Assembly: GCA_964353405.1 (NCBI GenBank)
Contig: CAYGWJ010000086.1
Span: forward strand, 1-18,670
DNA length: 18,670 nt
Direction of reading: 5' to 3'
From: JBGLNJ01 sp964353405
GTDB taxonomy: Bacteria; Chloroflexota; Anaerolineae; Fen-1058
Shown in pieces: positions 1 to 7,458 of this stretch. The notes under the pieces were generated by a model. The model was not told where the DNA came from. It saw only the letters and a program-made list of their open reading frames with translations, and ran no database searches. Position 1 is the stretch's first letter. Each line of letters opens with the position of its first letter. The translations under genes were made by a program, and so were the position numbers.

Positions 1-1
1 G

Positions 2-844
2 ACACCTTTTGGCGACCCGTCCGACGCCATCATCCTCGGCACGCTGAATGGCGTGCGCGTGGCCTTTTTGCCGCGTCACGGGCGTGGGCATCGCCTCCTG
101 CCCACCGAGGTCAACAGCCGCGCCAACATTTACGCGCTCAAAACGCTGGGCGTGGAGCGCGTTCTTTCGATCAGCGCGTGCGGTTCCTTGCGCGAGGATT
201 TCAAGCCGCGCGACATTGTGGTGCCCGACCAGCTTTACGATCACACCCGGCTGCGCACCGGTAACACGTTCTTTGGGCGCGGGCTGGTGGCGCACATCTC
301 GTTTGCCCATCCGTTTTGCGCCGACTTTTCTCGGCAGGTGGCGCTGGCAGCGCGCGCGGCCGGCGCGCCCACCGTTCATGAAGGCGCAGCGTTCATCACG
401 ATAGAAGGTCCCAGGTTTTCAACCAAAGCCGAAAGCGCCACCTACCGCAAGCTGGGCTTGGACATCATCGGCATGACGGCTTGCCCGGAGGCCCAACTGG
501 CGCGTGAAGCCGAGCTGTGCTATGCCGTCATGGCGCACGTCACCGATTACGACGTGTGGCATGAAACGGAACAAGCCGTCAACGTGGCCATGCTCATCGA
601 GAACCTGAATGCCAACGCGGCGCTTACCAAGCAAGCCGTCGGGCAGCTTGTAACCGCAGTCGCCACCGCCGGGCGGGCGTGCGAATGCAAAGACGCGCTG
701 GCGACGGCGCTCATTACCCGGCGCGACCTCATCCCCGAAAAGATCAAGCGGGAACTCGCGCCTATCCTCGCCAAGTATTTGCCCGCACGTCAGGCTCGCT
801 CTCCGGCTCAAGCCGGATCACGTGGGCGCGGACGGCGCAAGTGA
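2..844 (+). CDS. mtnP: S-methyl-5'-thioadenosine phosphorylase (5'-truncated by window edge)
   Basis: The reading frame is open from base 2, and 280 residues are visible; perhaps 10-15 N-terminal residues lie outside the window. Family knowledge: this cytosolic enzyme phosphorolyses methylthioadenosine, a by-product of polyamine synthesis and other SAM use, to adenine and 5-methylthioribose-1-phosphate. Seen in the sequence: RHGRGH near the start, the EVNSRANIYALK segment, SACGSL, YDHTR, the substrate-site motif TIEGPRFSTKAES, GMTACPEAQLAREAELCYA, and the purine-binding TDYD before VWHE. These are characteristic of MTAP rather than general purine nucleoside phosphorylase. The C terminus ends in a basic, low-complexity tail (about 20 residues). 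The stop codon overlaps the GTG start of the SEDS gene, so the two are probably translationally coupled. An MTA deaminase-like gene lies 2.7 kb downstream on the other strand. Confidence 0.93.
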   Translation, partial: TPFGDPSDAIILGTLNGVRVAFLPRHGRGHRLLPTEVNSRANIYALKTLGVERVLSISACGSLREDFKPRDIVVPDQLYDHTRLRTGNTFFGRGLVAHISFAHPFCADFSRQVALAARAAGAPTVHEGAAFITIEGPRFSTKAESATYRKLGLDIIGMTACPEAQLAREAELCYAVMAHVTDYDVWHETEQAVNVAMLIENLNANAALTKQAVGQLVTAVATAGRACECKDALATALITRRDLIPEKIKRELAPILAKYLPARQARSPAQAGSRGRGRRK

Positions 845-2211
845 TTTTGGTCGAGCCACCGAAATCTGAAATCCGCACGCCACGGGCGAAAGCCCAGAGC
901 ACCCGGCCCTGGCTGCCCGGTTCAGCGCAAGTGGCGGCCATTTCCCCGCCTGGCCTGGAGCGAGTGTTGCTTGTCTTGGCCGCGCTGTTCGTTGCAGCCG
1001 GTCTGGTCTTGCTCGTACTGGTGGCTCGCCTGTCCTTTGCCGCCGGTCTCGCAGCTTTTGCCGTCTGGGCGGCTTCGTTTGCCGCCGTGCACCTTCTCCT
1101 CCAGCGCTCTTTGCCGGGCCGTGATCCGTTGCTGCTGCCCATCACGGCCCTGCTGTGCGGCTGGGGGCTGATCGAGATTGCCCGGCTGGCTCCGCCGTTC
1201 CTCCAACGCCAGGTGGTGTGGCTGCCCATCTCACTTGCCGCGCTGTTGGCCGTGGCCGCCGCGCCGCGTGACTTGCGTTGGCTGCGCCGCTACCGCTATA
1301 CCTGGCTTTTCGCCGGACTGGTGCTGCTGGCGGCCACGCTCGTCTTTGGCGTCAATCCCACCGGCGCGCGAGTGGAGCGACTGTGGCTGCAGTTTGGCCC
1401 GGTTTATCTTCAACCGTCCGAGATACTCAAGCTGCTGTTCATCGCCTATCTCTCGTCTTACCTGGCGGAAAAGCGCGAGCTGATTGCGACGGCCGGCCCG
1501 CGCCTGGGAAGGTTCCGTCTGCCCGCCCTGCCCTACCTTGCGCCGCTGCTGGCGATGTGGGGAGTGGCGATGGTTCTGCTGGCTTCGCAACAGGACATGG
1601 GCGCAGCGCTGCTGTTCTTTTTCACTTTCCTGGCCATGCTCTACATTGCCAGCGGCCAGAGCGGGTACGTCATCGGCGGGCTGGGACTGTTTCTCGTCGG
1701 CGCGGCCATCGCCTATCGCTTCATCAGCCGTGTCGCGCTGCGGGTGGACATCTGGTGGAATCCCTGGGCCGATGCGTCCGGGCGCGCGTTTCAGATCGTT
1801 CAATCGCTCATCGCGCTGGGCACGGGCGGCTTGCTCGGGCAGGGACTGGGACAGGGAGCGCCGACGGTCATCCCGGTGGTCCACAGCGATTTTGTCTATG
1901 CTGCCATTGGCGAGGAATTTGGTTTGATGGGAACGCTGGCCGTGGTAGCGCTCTATGCCGTCTTGATGATGCGGGGCTTTCGCGCGGCCCTGCGCGCTCG
2001 GGCGCCGTTCGCCCGGTTATTGGGCGCGGGCCTGGCAACGCTGATTGGCTTGCAGGCCTGGGTGATTATGGCGGGTAACGCCGGCCTGATCCCGCTCACG
2101 GGCATCACGCTGCCATTTCTCAGTTATGGAGGCAGCTCACTGCTGGCCAGCCTGGTCGCTGTCGGGTTGTTGCTTCAAGTTTCCAATCGCGCGGCGGAGC
2201 GCGAACGATGA
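841..2211 (+). CDS. SEDS-family peptidoglycan glycosyltransferase (FtsW/RodA/SpoVE)
   Basis: Membrane glycan polymerase that extends peptidoglycan from lipid II (family knowledge). From GTG 841 the protein has 456 residues and about 12 hydrophobic segments, against 10 in classical FtsW/RodA, as in the long RodA of actinobacterial rodA-pbpA clusters. Visible signatures: YLQPSEILKLLFIAYLSSYL, WNPWADASGRAFQIVQSL, GTGGLLGQGLGQG, the HSDFVYAAIGEEFG motif, and GNAGLIPLTGITLPFLSYGG near the C terminus. The aspartate of HSDF (D350) aligns with the catalytic aspartate of RodA/FtsW, so the polymerase looks active. Start choice: GTG 841 overlaps the upstream stop by four bases; GTG 931 is the alternative and would drop a 30-residue polar leader. 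No strong Shine-Dalgarno is seen at either. It overlaps the downstream PBP-like gene by four bases (ATGA), the usual SEDS-bPBP pairing. Whether it serves division or elongation cannot be told. Confidence 0.93.
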   Translation: MILVEPPKSEIRTPRAKAQSTRPWLPGSAQVAAISPPGLERVLLVLAALFVAAGLVLLVLVARLSFAAGLAAFAVWAASFAAVHLLLQRSLPGRDPLLLPITALLCGWGLIEIARLAPPFLQRQVVWLPISLAALLAVAAAPRDLRWLRRYRYTWLFAGLVLLAATLVFGVNPTGARVERLWLQFGPVYLQPSEILKLLFIAYLSSYLAEKRELIATAGPRLGRFRLPALPYLAPLLAMWGVAMVLLASQQDMGAALLFFFTFLAMLYIASGQSGYVIGGLGLFLVGAAIAYRFISRVALRVDIWWNPWADASGRAFQIVQSLIALGTGGLLGQGLGQGAPTVIPVVHSDFVYAAIGEEFGLMGTLAVVALYAVLMMRGFRAALRARAPFARLLGAGLATLIGLQAWVIMAGNAGLIPLTGITLPFLSYGGSSLLASLVAVGLLLQVSNRAAERER

Positions 2212-3533
2212 ATCGCGAATCATTCACCGCCACGATCCGCCGCGCCAGCACGGTCTTGATCCTGATGCTGTTGGCGCTGGCGCTGGTGACCGGCTACTGG
2301 CAGACGGTCCAGGGCTCGATACTCTCCGCCAGGGAGGATAACCCGCGCCTGGTGTTAGCCGAGCGGCGCGTCCCGCGCGGCGCGATTGTGGATCGCAATG
2401 GGCAACCGCTGGCAGTCAGCCAGAGCACGCCGGATGGTTACGTGCGTTATTACCCGGAGCGTGCCGCCGCGCCGGTAGTAGGCTACTATAGCCTGCGGCA
2501 CGGACTGGGCGGCGCTGAGGCAGCCTTCGATGACGAACTGCGCGGCATCGCCGGGCGGACTCGTCTGGATACATTTTTGGGCGGTTTGCTGCATCGTGTG
2601 CCAAAAGGCCGTTCGGTTCGCCTGACGCTTGACCTATCGGTTCAACGCGCCGCCGACGCCGCATTGGGCGACCGCGTTGGCGCTGTTGTCGTCCTGTCTG
2701 TGCCAGAGGGTCAAGTGATTGCGCTCGCCAGCCGCCCAACTTATGACCCGGCCACGCTCGACCAGGATTGGGAACAGTTGCGAAGCGATCGGACGTCGCC
2801 GCTGGTAAATCGAGCGACGCAGGGTACCTACCAGCCGGGCGCAGCGTTCCAGACCGTCATCCTGGCAGAGGCGTTGTCCGAGGGACGGGCCTATCTCACC
2901 AGCACGGTTGAGGCTAATGCGTCCGTGCAACTGGCAAGCGCGGCGTTGAGCTGTGCGACCACGCCGCCAACCAGCACACTCTCTGCCGCCTATGCCGCCG
3001 GGTGCCCGGCGCCTTTTGCCTCACTCGCGGACCAGCTTGATAGGGACCGCCTTACCGCCTCAATCCTGCGCTGGCAGTTAGATGCCGAACTGGACGGTTT
3101 CGAGTTGCCGGCTCACACAACAGGCTGGTCGCCTGGCGGACTGACGACGACGCAGGCTGTGCGCGAGCTCGTTTTAGGACAGGGTGCGCTCACGGTCTCG
3201 CCACTCCAAATGGCGACGGTCATTGGAACACTTGCCAACGGCGGACACCCGCTTGCAGTTCCCCGCCTCACTTTCGAACCCATGTCCACTTCCCTCGCCC
3301 CTTCGCCCATGCCGCCAGAGGTTGCCTCCGCACTTGTGGCCGTACTCTCGACGAATGCAGACTTGGCGGGCCAGGCTGCGTTGGCGATCAGCGGGGAAAA
3401 CCGGTTAGCCTGGTTCCTGGGATTTGCTCCAGCCAGTTCCCCCCGGTGGGTGATTGTCGTTCTAATTGAGAACGGCGATGCTGCAACATCCCAATCTGTC
3501 GCGGCAGCCGTGCGCGAAAAATTGTCTCCGTAG
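2208..3533 (+). CDS. Penicillin-binding-protein-like transpeptidase homologue, catalytic motifs lost
   Basis: A 441-residue class B PBP homologue (PbpA/FtsI type) with one N-terminal membrane anchor (about residues 14-30), the PBP-dimer-domain motif PRGAIVDRNGQPLA (56-69), and a transpeptidase-like domain starting around LTLDLSVQRAAD (139). Normal family members cross-link peptidoglycan in the periplasm or outer wall space. Here the SxxK motif in the YxPGSxFK context reads YQPGAAFQ, so the serine is A212 and the lysine Q215. The SxN region reads AGCPAPFASLA (264-274). The KTG segment is missing: ISGENRLAWFLGF (394-406) runs straight into the strand normally following KTGTAE. The frame is intact and the rest of the fold is well preserved, so this looks like a maintained pseudoenzyme rather than a decaying gene. 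ATGA overlap with the SEDS gene points to a co-translated partner. It may act as a structural activator of the SEDS enzyme (inference). Confidence 0.88.
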   Translation: MNRESFTATIRRASTVLILMLLALALVTGYWQTVQGSILSAREDNPRLVLAERRVPRGAIVDRNGQPLAVSQSTPDGYVRYYPERAAAPVVGYYSLRHGLGGAEAAFDDELRGIAGRTRLDTFLGGLLHRVPKGRSVRLTLDLSVQRAADAALGDRVGAVVVLSVPEGQVIALASRPTYDPATLDQDWEQLRSDRTSPLVNRATQGTYQPGAAFQTVILAEALSEGRAYLTSTVEANASVQLASAALSCATTPPTSTLSAAYAAGCPAPFASLADQLDRDRLTASILRWQLDAELDGFELPAHTTGWSPGGLTTTQAVRELVLGQGALTVSPLQMATVIGTLANGGHPLAVPRLTFEPMSTSLAPSPMPPEVASALVAVLSTNADLAGQAALAISGENRLAWFLGFAPASSPRWVIVVLIENGDAATSQSVAAAVREKLSP

Positions 3534-3601
3534 GAAATTGCGCATAGCCTATCCTCATTCATATAAAAATCAAATAGAATAGTATGCTTGGCATGTTATG
3601 A

Positions 3602-5596
3602 CTACGCGAAGTTCGTGTTCTCCGCAAGGAAATCAGGGTACTCTTCTCGCATGATCTGCTCGGCTTCCAGGTTCAGGCTGACCAGTAACTCTCCAATCAG
3701 CCCGGCTTTCCGCTCGGCGTCGCGGCTTGACCAGGTCCGACTCTTGACTTCCAGAAAAGCCCCCGCCAGGACCGGCTGTAGGATGCGATCCACGTTGATC
3801 ACCAGGTCAACCCCCCTGTACAAGATGTGATAGCGGCGGCGTTGCTTGTGGATTTCGAACTCGTTCTGTGGGCGAAAGTACTCGCGGTAAAATCGCAACG
3901 AGCGATCGGCGTGGGCTGTGAAACGCGAGCGGGATAAAAGAACTGAATTGGTAAACTCGCGCTCTTTGCTCGGGCCGGTGAGCGTCAAGCGATAGCGGCT
4001 ATCCATCACGTCGCCTTCGGCATTGACGATGTCGTCCTCGCGGTGACGAATGCGTCCGGCGGCGGGATCAGCAAACATAAAGTAGGTATCGAACTGGCGA
4101 CGTACCGAGGAGCGCTGCACACTCAAGGTGTCGCTGACAAGACAGGCATCCACGCGCGCCAACGCGGCATCGTCCAGGCGAACTTTGACCTGCACCTCAA
4201 ACATTTCCTCCTGCTCCAGGCCGCCGATGGCAATGAGTTTATCGAGCAGGTTGCCTTCGCGCGCGGACAGGAACGCATCAATCCGAACGGCAATGTCTTG
4301 AGCGCGGGAGCGCACGTCGGCGCTATCAATGGTTTGGAGGCCGCCCTCCCACAGCAGACAGCGACCATTCACCCAGACGTGGCGCACATCGGTGCTCTTG
4401 CAGGCATAGACCAGCTCCGAGTAAACGGCGTCCGGGTCGCGAGCAAAGCGCGGCGTATTGTGCAGGCCATCCAGAGCGACAACCACCACGTCCGCGCGCT
4501 TGCCCACTTCCAGCGAGCCGGTGATGTCGCCCAGGAAAAGCGCGCGAGCGCCTTCCACGGTGGCCATGGCCAACGTTTGACGCGCCGGGATAGCCACCGG
4601 GTCGCCGCTGGTGCCTTTGGCCAGAAAAGTCGCCAGGCGCATTTCCTCAAACATATCCAGGTCATTGTTGCTGGCGGCGCCATCCGTGCCGATGCCGACG
4701 TGCAAACCCTCTTGGACCATCCGGATCACCGGCGCAACGCCGCTGGCGAGCTTGAGGTTGCTGCTGGGATTGTGCGACACACCCGCGCCGGCCTGGCGCA
4801 AATCACGAATCTCGCCCGCGTCCACGTGCACGCAGTGCGCGCCCAACACTTGCGCGCGGAACAAGCCTTGCTTCTTGACCCAGGCTACGGGCGGCGCGCC
4901 GTGCGTCTTGCGGCTCTCCTCCACCTCGGAAGATGTTTCCGAAAGGTGGATATGCAACGGCACATCATATTCAACCGCCAGGTCGGTCGCGGCCTTGAGA
5001 ATTTCCGGCGTGCAAGTGTAAGGAGCGTGCGGCCCAACCGAAGGCACGATGAGGGCATGGCCCTTCCATTTTTCGATAAAGGCACGGCAATAGTCCAGGC
5101 TTTCTTCATAACTGCCGGCATCCGGCGATGGGAACTTTACCACTGTTTCCGAACACACAGCACGCATGCCCGCCTCGGCGGCGGCCTGAGCCACGGCGTC
5201 TTCAAAATAGTACATGTCTGCAAAGCATGTGACGCCGCCCCGAATCATTTCTGCGCAGGCCAGCAAGGCGCCGATCCGCACAAAATCAGGGTTGACGAAC
5301 TCGCGCTCGACGGGCATCATAAAGCCATGCAGCCAGACGTCGAGGCGCAGGTCATCGGCCAGGCCGCGCAACAGCGTCATAGGCACGTGAGTGTGCGCAT
5401 CCACCAGGCCGGGGATGATGGCGCAACCGTTGCAGTCCACGACGTGGTCGGAGGCGCAATCGCTCAACACCTGGGTTGACGGGCCGACGGCAACGATGTT
5501 GCTTCCCGACATGGCCAGTGCGCCGTCACGGATGGTGCGGAAAGCCGAATCCATCGTCACGACGACACCGTGAGCGAGAATCGTGTCTGCTTGCAT
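3602..5596 (-). CDS. MTA/SAH deaminase-like amidohydrolase fused to a C-terminal CYTH domain
   Basis: A 664-residue two-domain protein. Residues 1-445 form a TrzA/MtaD-type amidohydrolase: HTHVPMTLLRGLADDL (68-83) closely matches MTA/SAH deaminases; H68, H70, H217 and D305 are the expected metal ligands, with E220 (HLSE) and H254 (GAHCVH) the catalytic residues, and HNPSSNLKLASG (275-286) is typical. The family deaminates methylthioadenosine or S-adenosylhomocysteine to inosine derivatives; substrate here is inferred. Residues 465-645 resemble a CYTH (triphosphate tunnel) domain: FEVQVKVRLDD, FDTYF, GRIRHRE, RYRLTLTGP, EIHKQRRRYHI, INVDRI, AGAFLEVKSRTWS. A plain MtaD is about 430-450 residues, so the fusion adds a full domain. 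The ATG at 5596 is preceded by GGAGG six bases upstream; a longer in-frame extension to 5767 runs into the pentapeptide gene and is rejected. It lies 34 bases behind the pentapeptide gene, probably one transcript. Confidence 0.88.
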   Translation of the reverse strand: MQADTILAHGVVVTMDSAFRTIRDGALAMSGSNIVAVGPSTQVLSDCASDHVVDCNGCAIIPGLVDAHTHVPMTLLRGLADDLRLDVWLHGFMMPVEREFVNPDFVRIGALLACAEMIRGGVTCFADMYYFEDAVAQAAAEAGMRAVCSETVVKFPSPDAGSYEESLDYCRAFIEKWKGHALIVPSVGPHAPYTCTPEILKAATDLAVEYDVPLHIHLSETSSEVEESRKTHGAPPVAWVKKQGLFRAQVLGAHCVHVDAGEIRDLRQAGAGVSHNPSSNLKLASGVAPVIRMVQEGLHVGIGTDGAASNNDLDMFEEMRLATFLAKGTSGDPVAIPARQTLAMATVEGARALFLGDITGSLEVGKRADVVVVALDGLHNTPRFARDPDAVYSELVYACKSTDVRHVWVNGRCLLWEGGLQTIDSADVRSRAQDIAVRIDAFLSAREGNLLDKLIAIGGLEQEEMFEVQVKVRLDDAALARVDACLVSDTLSVQRSSVRRQFDTYFMFADPAAGRIRHREDDIVNAEGDVMDSRYRLTLTGPSKEREFTNSVLLSRSRFTAHADRSLRFYREYFRPQNEFEIHKQRRRYHILYRGVDLVINVDRILQPVLAGAFLEVKSRTWSSRDAERKAGLIGELLVSLNLEAEQIMREEYPDFLAENTNFA

Positions 5597-5602
5597 AGAG
5601 CG

Positions 5603-5607
5603 CCTCC
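5603..5607 (-). promoter_or_regulatory. Shine-Dalgarno deciding the deaminase-CYTH start
   Basis: GGAGG on the minus strand sits six bases before ATG 5596-5594. It supports this start over upstream in-frame codons that would overlap the pentapeptide gene. Confidence 0.75.
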
Positions 5608-5630
5608 AGGGCGAGATAAAATTGCGCGGA

Positions 5631-6113
5631 TTACTTGTCGTCCCGGCGCAGACCGACGACGCCTTCCAGGTTGGTCTGACGCAAAGTGGCGCCATCCAGG
5701 TTCGCGCCTTGAAGGTTTGCGCCGCGCAGGTCGGCCTTCCACAGATTTGCATCCAGCAGGGTCGCATTGCGCAAATCGGCGCCGATCAGCCTGGCTCCAG
5801 CCAGATAGGCGCCCGTAAGGTTGGCCGAACCAAGCTTGGCGCCCACCAGATCCGTCATCCACAAAGTCGCATCGGTAAGATTGGCCGCGGACAGGTCCGC
5901 GTCGGTGAGGGTCGCGCCCGTCAAGTTGACCATCACCAGCGCCACGCCGGAAAGGTCCACGCCGCGCAGGTTGGCCCCGCTGAGGTTGGCATGAGTCAGG
6001 TCGAGGATGCGCAGGTCAATGTCGCTCAAGTCTACTCCAGCGAACACGCCCATCTCTTTGCTGCGCAAAAGCGCGGTGATTTGTTCGAGGGTCAGCCGCT
6101 TGCCTGTCAGCAC
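5631..6113 (-). CDS. Pentapeptide-repeat protein
   Basis: A 160-residue protein made almost wholly of A(D/N)LXX pentapeptides from about residue 25 to 150 (for example ANLSGANLRGVDLSGVALVM, then ADLSAANLTDATLWMTDL), expected to fold as a right-handed four-sided beta helix. The first 20 residues, LTGKRLTLEQITALLRSKE, are a short helical cap. No signal peptide or membrane segment is seen, so it is probably cytosolic. Some pentapeptide proteins mimic DNA and protect gyrase, but most have no known role, and nothing here assigns one. Start: GTG 6113 is chosen because GGGAGG lies five bases upstream and the -10 box of the promoter covers the alternative ATG at 6152, which would add 13 residues. It is followed after 34 bases by the deaminase-CYTH gene. 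Confidence 0.85.
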   Translation of the reverse strand: MLTGKRLTLEQITALLRSKEMGVFAGVDLSDIDLRILDLTHANLSGANLRGVDLSGVALVMVNLTGATLTDADLSAANLTDATLWMTDLVGAKLGSANLTGAYLAGARLIGADLRNATLLDANLWKADLRGANLQGANLDGATLRQTNLEGVVGLRRDDK

Positions 6114-6140
6114 GAGTGCCTCCCGCAACACGCGGATGGC

Positions 6141-6169
6141 ATCATAGCACATAAGAACGGAACAGGCAA
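6141..6169 (-). promoter_or_regulatory. Sigma70-like promoter for the pentapeptide/deaminase-CYTH unit
   Basis: On the minus strand TTGCCT (6169-6164) and TATGAT (6146-6141) are 17 bases apart. Transcription would start near 6134, giving a leader of about 20 bases that holds the GGGAGG site before GTG 6113. The -10 box overlaps the upstream in-frame ATG 6152, arguing against that start. Confidence 0.6.
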
Positions 6170-6239
6170 AACCGATGGCGATTCATAGGGTACGGCCACC
6201 AGTTGTGCCGTAATCGCGATACTCTGCGTCCTTCCACCA

Positions 6240-6268
6240 TTGACACCCCTTTCGCCGCGTGCTACAAT
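6240..6268 (+). promoter_or_regulatory. Near-consensus sigma70 promoter for the cysteine desulfurase-mnmA unit
   Basis: TTGACA (6240-6245), a 17-base spacer, and TACAAT (6263-6268). The predicted start is near 6275, giving a leader of about 23 bases that contains GGAG at 6286-6289 before ATG 6298. It is divergent from the pentapeptide-gene promoter, with about 70 bases between the two -35 boxes. Confidence 0.75.
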
Positions 6269-6297
6269 CCCGCCATCGTGTTAGCGGAGATATTGAG

Positions 6298-7458
6298 ATG
6301 AACAAGCGTCTAGTGTATCTGGATCACGCTTCGACCACGCCAGTTGACCCGCGCGTGGTCGAAGCGATGCAGCCGTATTGGTCGCAAGTCTATGGCAACA
6401 CCTCGTCCATTCACTCGGTCGGGCGCGCCGCGCTCAAAGCGTTGGATGAAGCGCGGCAGACCGTGGCGAGTGTCTTGGGCTGTCATCTCACCGAAGTTAT
6501 CTTTACCGGTTGCGGCACAGAAAGCGATAACCTGGCCGTACGCGGCGCCGCTTATGCCCGGCGCGGCCACATCATCACCACGCCCGTTGAGCATCACGCC
6601 GTCGGCGCAACGGTGGAACAGCTCCACGAGCGATTCCACTGCGACGTGACGCTGGCGCCGGTAGATGCCGACGGGCGCGTGAACCCCGACGACATTGCCC
6701 GCGCCATTCGACCCGACACGGTCCTCATCAGCGTGATGTATGCCAACAACGAGGTGGGCACGCTTCAGCCGATCGCCGAGATTGGCAAGATCGCTAATGC
6801 TCACAAGATTGCGTTCCATACGGACGCCGTACAGGCGGGCGGCGCGCTTGATCTGAACGTGAACAAGCTGGGCGTTGATTTGCTGGCCTTGAGCGCGCAC
6901 AAGTTTTACGGGCCCAAGGGTGTGGGCGTGCTCTATATCCGGCGCGGGACGGAACTTGCCCCGGCGCTTACAGGCGGCGGGCACGAGCGCGGCCGGCGGC
7001 CGGGCACGGTCAACGTCGCCGAGATCGTCGGCCTGGCGACGGCGTTGAGGCTGGCGCAAGAGAGCCGGGAAAGCGAGAATATGCGCGTGGCGCGACTACG
7101 CGACAAGCTCGTTGCGGGTGTGCTCCAAAACGTGCCGGATGCACGCCTCACAGGTCATCCGACGGAGCGTCTGCCCAACAGCGCGAGCCTGGTCTTTAAA
7201 GACGTGGACGGCGAAAGCATTCTGCTGGCGCTCGACCTGGAAGGCATCTGCGTCAGCACCGGCTCGGCCTGCACCACGGGCGAGACGGAGCCGTCATTTG
7301 TGTTAAAAGCGATGGGCCTGCCGCGCGAATGGGCCATCGGCAGTGTGCGGATGACTTTGGGGCATCTGACGACCGAAGCGGACATTGACGATGTGCTGAG
7401 TGTGTTGCCAACCGTAGTGCAACGTTTGCGCGCGCAGCGCGCGCAGAGGCCGAATTGA
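6298..7458 (+). CDS. Cysteine desulfurase (NifS/IscS family)
   Basis: A PLP-dependent enzyme that takes sulfur from cysteine as a persulfide and passes it to acceptors. The 386-residue length is typical of IscS/NifS. Visible: YLDHASTTPVDPRV at residues 7-20, GCGTESDN (71-78), TPVEHHAV (95-102), MYANNEVGT (148-155), HTDAVQA (174-180), SAHKFYGPKG with PLP lysine K202, the RRPGTVNV segment (233-240), and the mobile catalytic loop STGSACTTG with C325. The ATG at 6298 has GGAG eight bases upstream. The stop overlaps the TTG start of mnmA by four bases; that pairing suggests the main sulfur acceptor is MnmA for tRNA 2-thiouridine, although iron-sulfur cluster supply cannot be excluded, because no other desulfurase or iscU is visible. 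Confidence 0.95.
   Translation: MNKRLVYLDHASTTPVDPRVVEAMQPYWSQVYGNTSSIHSVGRAALKALDEARQTVASVLGCHLTEVIFTGCGTESDNLAVRGAAYARRGHIITTPVEHHAVGATVEQLHERFHCDVTLAPVDADGRVNPDDIARAIRPDTVLISVMYANNEVGTLQPIAEIGKIANAHKIAFHTDAVQAGGALDLNVNKLGVDLLALSAHKFYGPKGVGVLYIRRGTELAPALTGGGHERGRRPGTVNVAEIVGLATALRLAQESRESENMRVARLRDKLVAGVLQNVPDARLTGHPTERLPNSASLVFKDVDGESILLALDLEGICVSTGSACTTGETEPSFVLKAMGLPREWAIGSVRMTLGHLTTEADIDDVLSVLPTVVQRLRAQRAQRPN

Noticed and set aside
679..840. Upstream start of the SEDS gene within mtnP
   Set aside because: Would overlap the phosphorylase by over 160 bases; GTG 841 gives the usual four-base overlap.
3534..3601. Possible bidirectional terminator between the PBP-like and deaminase genes
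   Set aside because: The AT-rich gap shows no stem of meaningful length.
4043..5479. A 478-residue open frame on the plus strand opposite the deaminase-CYTH gene
   Set aside because: It mirrors the GC-rich codons of the minus-strand gene, has low-complexity His/Arg/Ala-rich translation with no recognisable domain, and the minus-strand frame has clear catalytic motifs and a Shine-Dalgarno.
5597..5767. N-terminal extension of the deaminase-CYTH protein
   Set aside because: Overlaps the pentapeptide gene, lacks family similarity, and ATG 5596 has GGAGG at ideal spacing.
5631..6113. Qnr-type quinolone resistance protein
   Set aside because: The repeat pattern alone does not identify a gyrase-protecting protein, and the characteristic loops of Qnr are not seen.
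6310..7059. Long antisense open frame opposite the cysteine desulfurase gene
   Set aside because: The plus-strand frame carries all PLP-enzyme motifs; the antisense translation has no family features.
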